From Dehalococcoidia bacterium (GTDB lineage: Bacteria; Chloroflexota; Dehalococcoidia; Dehalococcoidales; E44-bin46), in contig DAOWAU010000004.1 in NCBI GenBank assembly GCA_030634425.1, positions 1 through 22,102 of the forward strand: a DNA stretch of 22,102 nt, written 5' to 3'. The notes under the pieces were generated by a model. That model did not search any database. It worked only from the letters and a program-made list of their open reading frames with translations, and was not told where the DNA came from. Positions 21,838-22,102 of this stretch are shown here, one piece after another (within the stretch, counting starts at the first letter, position 1; each line of letters opens with the position of its first letter). Both the position numbers and the translations under genes were made by a program.

Positions 21838-21975
21838 TACCTTTTGACTGCCAGTCTCGACTGAGCTTATTTTTATCATTTTAACCTCCTATAGAGTTCA
21901 ATTTCAGCTTAGATTGGATGTCTGGCTAATACCCCTAGCGGTGAGTATATTAATAATTGTCTCTTCATTAATGTA

Positions 21976-22004
21976 TTGACACCAAGCTAGAAAAAGAGTA
22001 AAAA
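21976..22004 (+). promoter_or_regulatory. Candidate promoter of the gene at the right edge
   Basis: Consensus TTGACA (21976-21981), 17-nt spacer, TAAAAA (21999-22004; 4 of 6 to TATAAT). About 80 nt upstream of the start codon at 22083. Confidence 0.45.
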
Positions 22005-22082
22005 GAATCCAAGACAACTCAATATCTGAATAAACATTGGGAGAATAAAATGCCTTGGAAACAACAAAGGAGGAACTAGATA

Positions 22083-22102
22083 ATGGCTAAAAAAAGGAGA
22101 GC
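22083..22102 (+). CDS. Start of a protein gene cut by the window edge
   Basis: ATG at 22083 preceded by a full Shine-Dalgarno AAAGGAGG (22066-22073) at 9-nt spacing. Only MAKKRR can be read, so no family can be named. An ATG at 22050 is in the same frame but separated by a TAG at 22077-22079. Confidence 0.5.

Larger units (their letters stand above)
21485..22082. other. Mostly non-coding 598-nt stretch
   Basis: No convincing protein gene on either strand. It contains a - strand tmRNA/tRNA 3'-end fragment (21810-21837), a candidate promoter (21976-22004), and a 32-codon - strand reading frame (21781-21879) with AGGAGG at good spacing that runs through the tRNA-like fragment. The part at 21485-21780 shows nothing that I recognise. 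Confidence 0.5.

Noticed and set aside
21616..21864. 82-residue + strand frame ending in GGAGGIRTP
   Set aside because: That peptide is the familiar false translation of an antisense tRNA/tmRNA T arm; no ribosome-binding site or homology pattern.

Overview
This window reads as a piece of an anaerobic bacterial chromosome. All confident protein genes lie on the + strand. The evidence for anaerobic life is a tungsten/molybdopterin-type aldehyde ferredoxin oxidoreductase, a pyrrolysine (Pyl) cassette of the bacterial split-synthetase type, and a corrinoid/methyl-tetrahydrofolate methyl-transfer module with a RACo-like reactivase. A deep-branching group such as Chloroflexota (Dehalococcoidia-like) fits the gene content, but no marker gene here proves it, so the taxon is inference.

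Region 1 (1-8978) is one tightly packed operon: aldehyde ferredoxin oxidoreductase (5' end cut by the window edge), ketopantoate-reductase-like protein, a doubled TIGR04076 protein, a ketosynthase with an intact Cys-His-His triad, a second ketosynthase-fold protein with Lys in place of the Cys and Asp in place of the first His (chain-length-factor-like), an acyl carrier protein, an HxGTHxDxPxH putative cyclase, an SRPBCC aromatase/cyclase, an SDR ketoreductase and an amidohydrolase-2 protein. Neighbours overlap by 4 bp or lie 1-13 nt apart. The set KSalpha + KSbeta/CLF + ACP + cyclases + ketoreductase is the layout of a type II (aromatic) polyketide synthase, here joined to an oxygen-sensitive oxidoreductase instead of oxygenases.

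Region 2 (9039-9287) is a three-gene tRNA cluster: Trp(CCA), Leu(GAG), Gly(GCC).

Region 3 (9389-18457) is a Pyl and C1 module: a consensus sigma-70-type promoter, pylSc, a methylamine-type corrinoid protein, pylB, pylC, pylD, pylT (tRNA-Pyl, anticodon CUA), pylSn, an MtgA-like methyl-THF:corrinoid methyltransferase, a MetH-activation-domain protein and a RACo-like ATP-dependent corrinoid reactivator. Together these make pyrrolysine, charge tRNA-Pyl, carry a methyl group on cobalamin, pass it to tetrahydrofolate, and repair oxidised Co(II). The Pyl-containing methyltransferase that would justify the system (MttB, MtbB or MtmB type) is absent from the window. A strong orphan Shine-Dalgarno sequence lies between pylSc and the corrinoid gene. 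pylSc and pylD both end in TAG, while none of the other complete genes do.

Region 4 (18580-18896) holds a tRNA-like remnant and a second tRNA cluster: Leu(CAG), Arg(GCG), Val(TAC). The Pyl module therefore sits exactly between two tRNA clusters.

Region 5 (18995-21484) has an HtpX-like membrane metalloprotease with an embedded canonical EF-hand loop, and a three-part protein: GAF domain, PD-(D/E)xK-like segment, phosphoribosyltransferase. The last ~600 nt (21485-22082) are mostly non-coding. They contain a 3'-end fragment of a tmRNA/tRNA gene on the - strand and a candidate promoter leading into a gene cut by the window edge.
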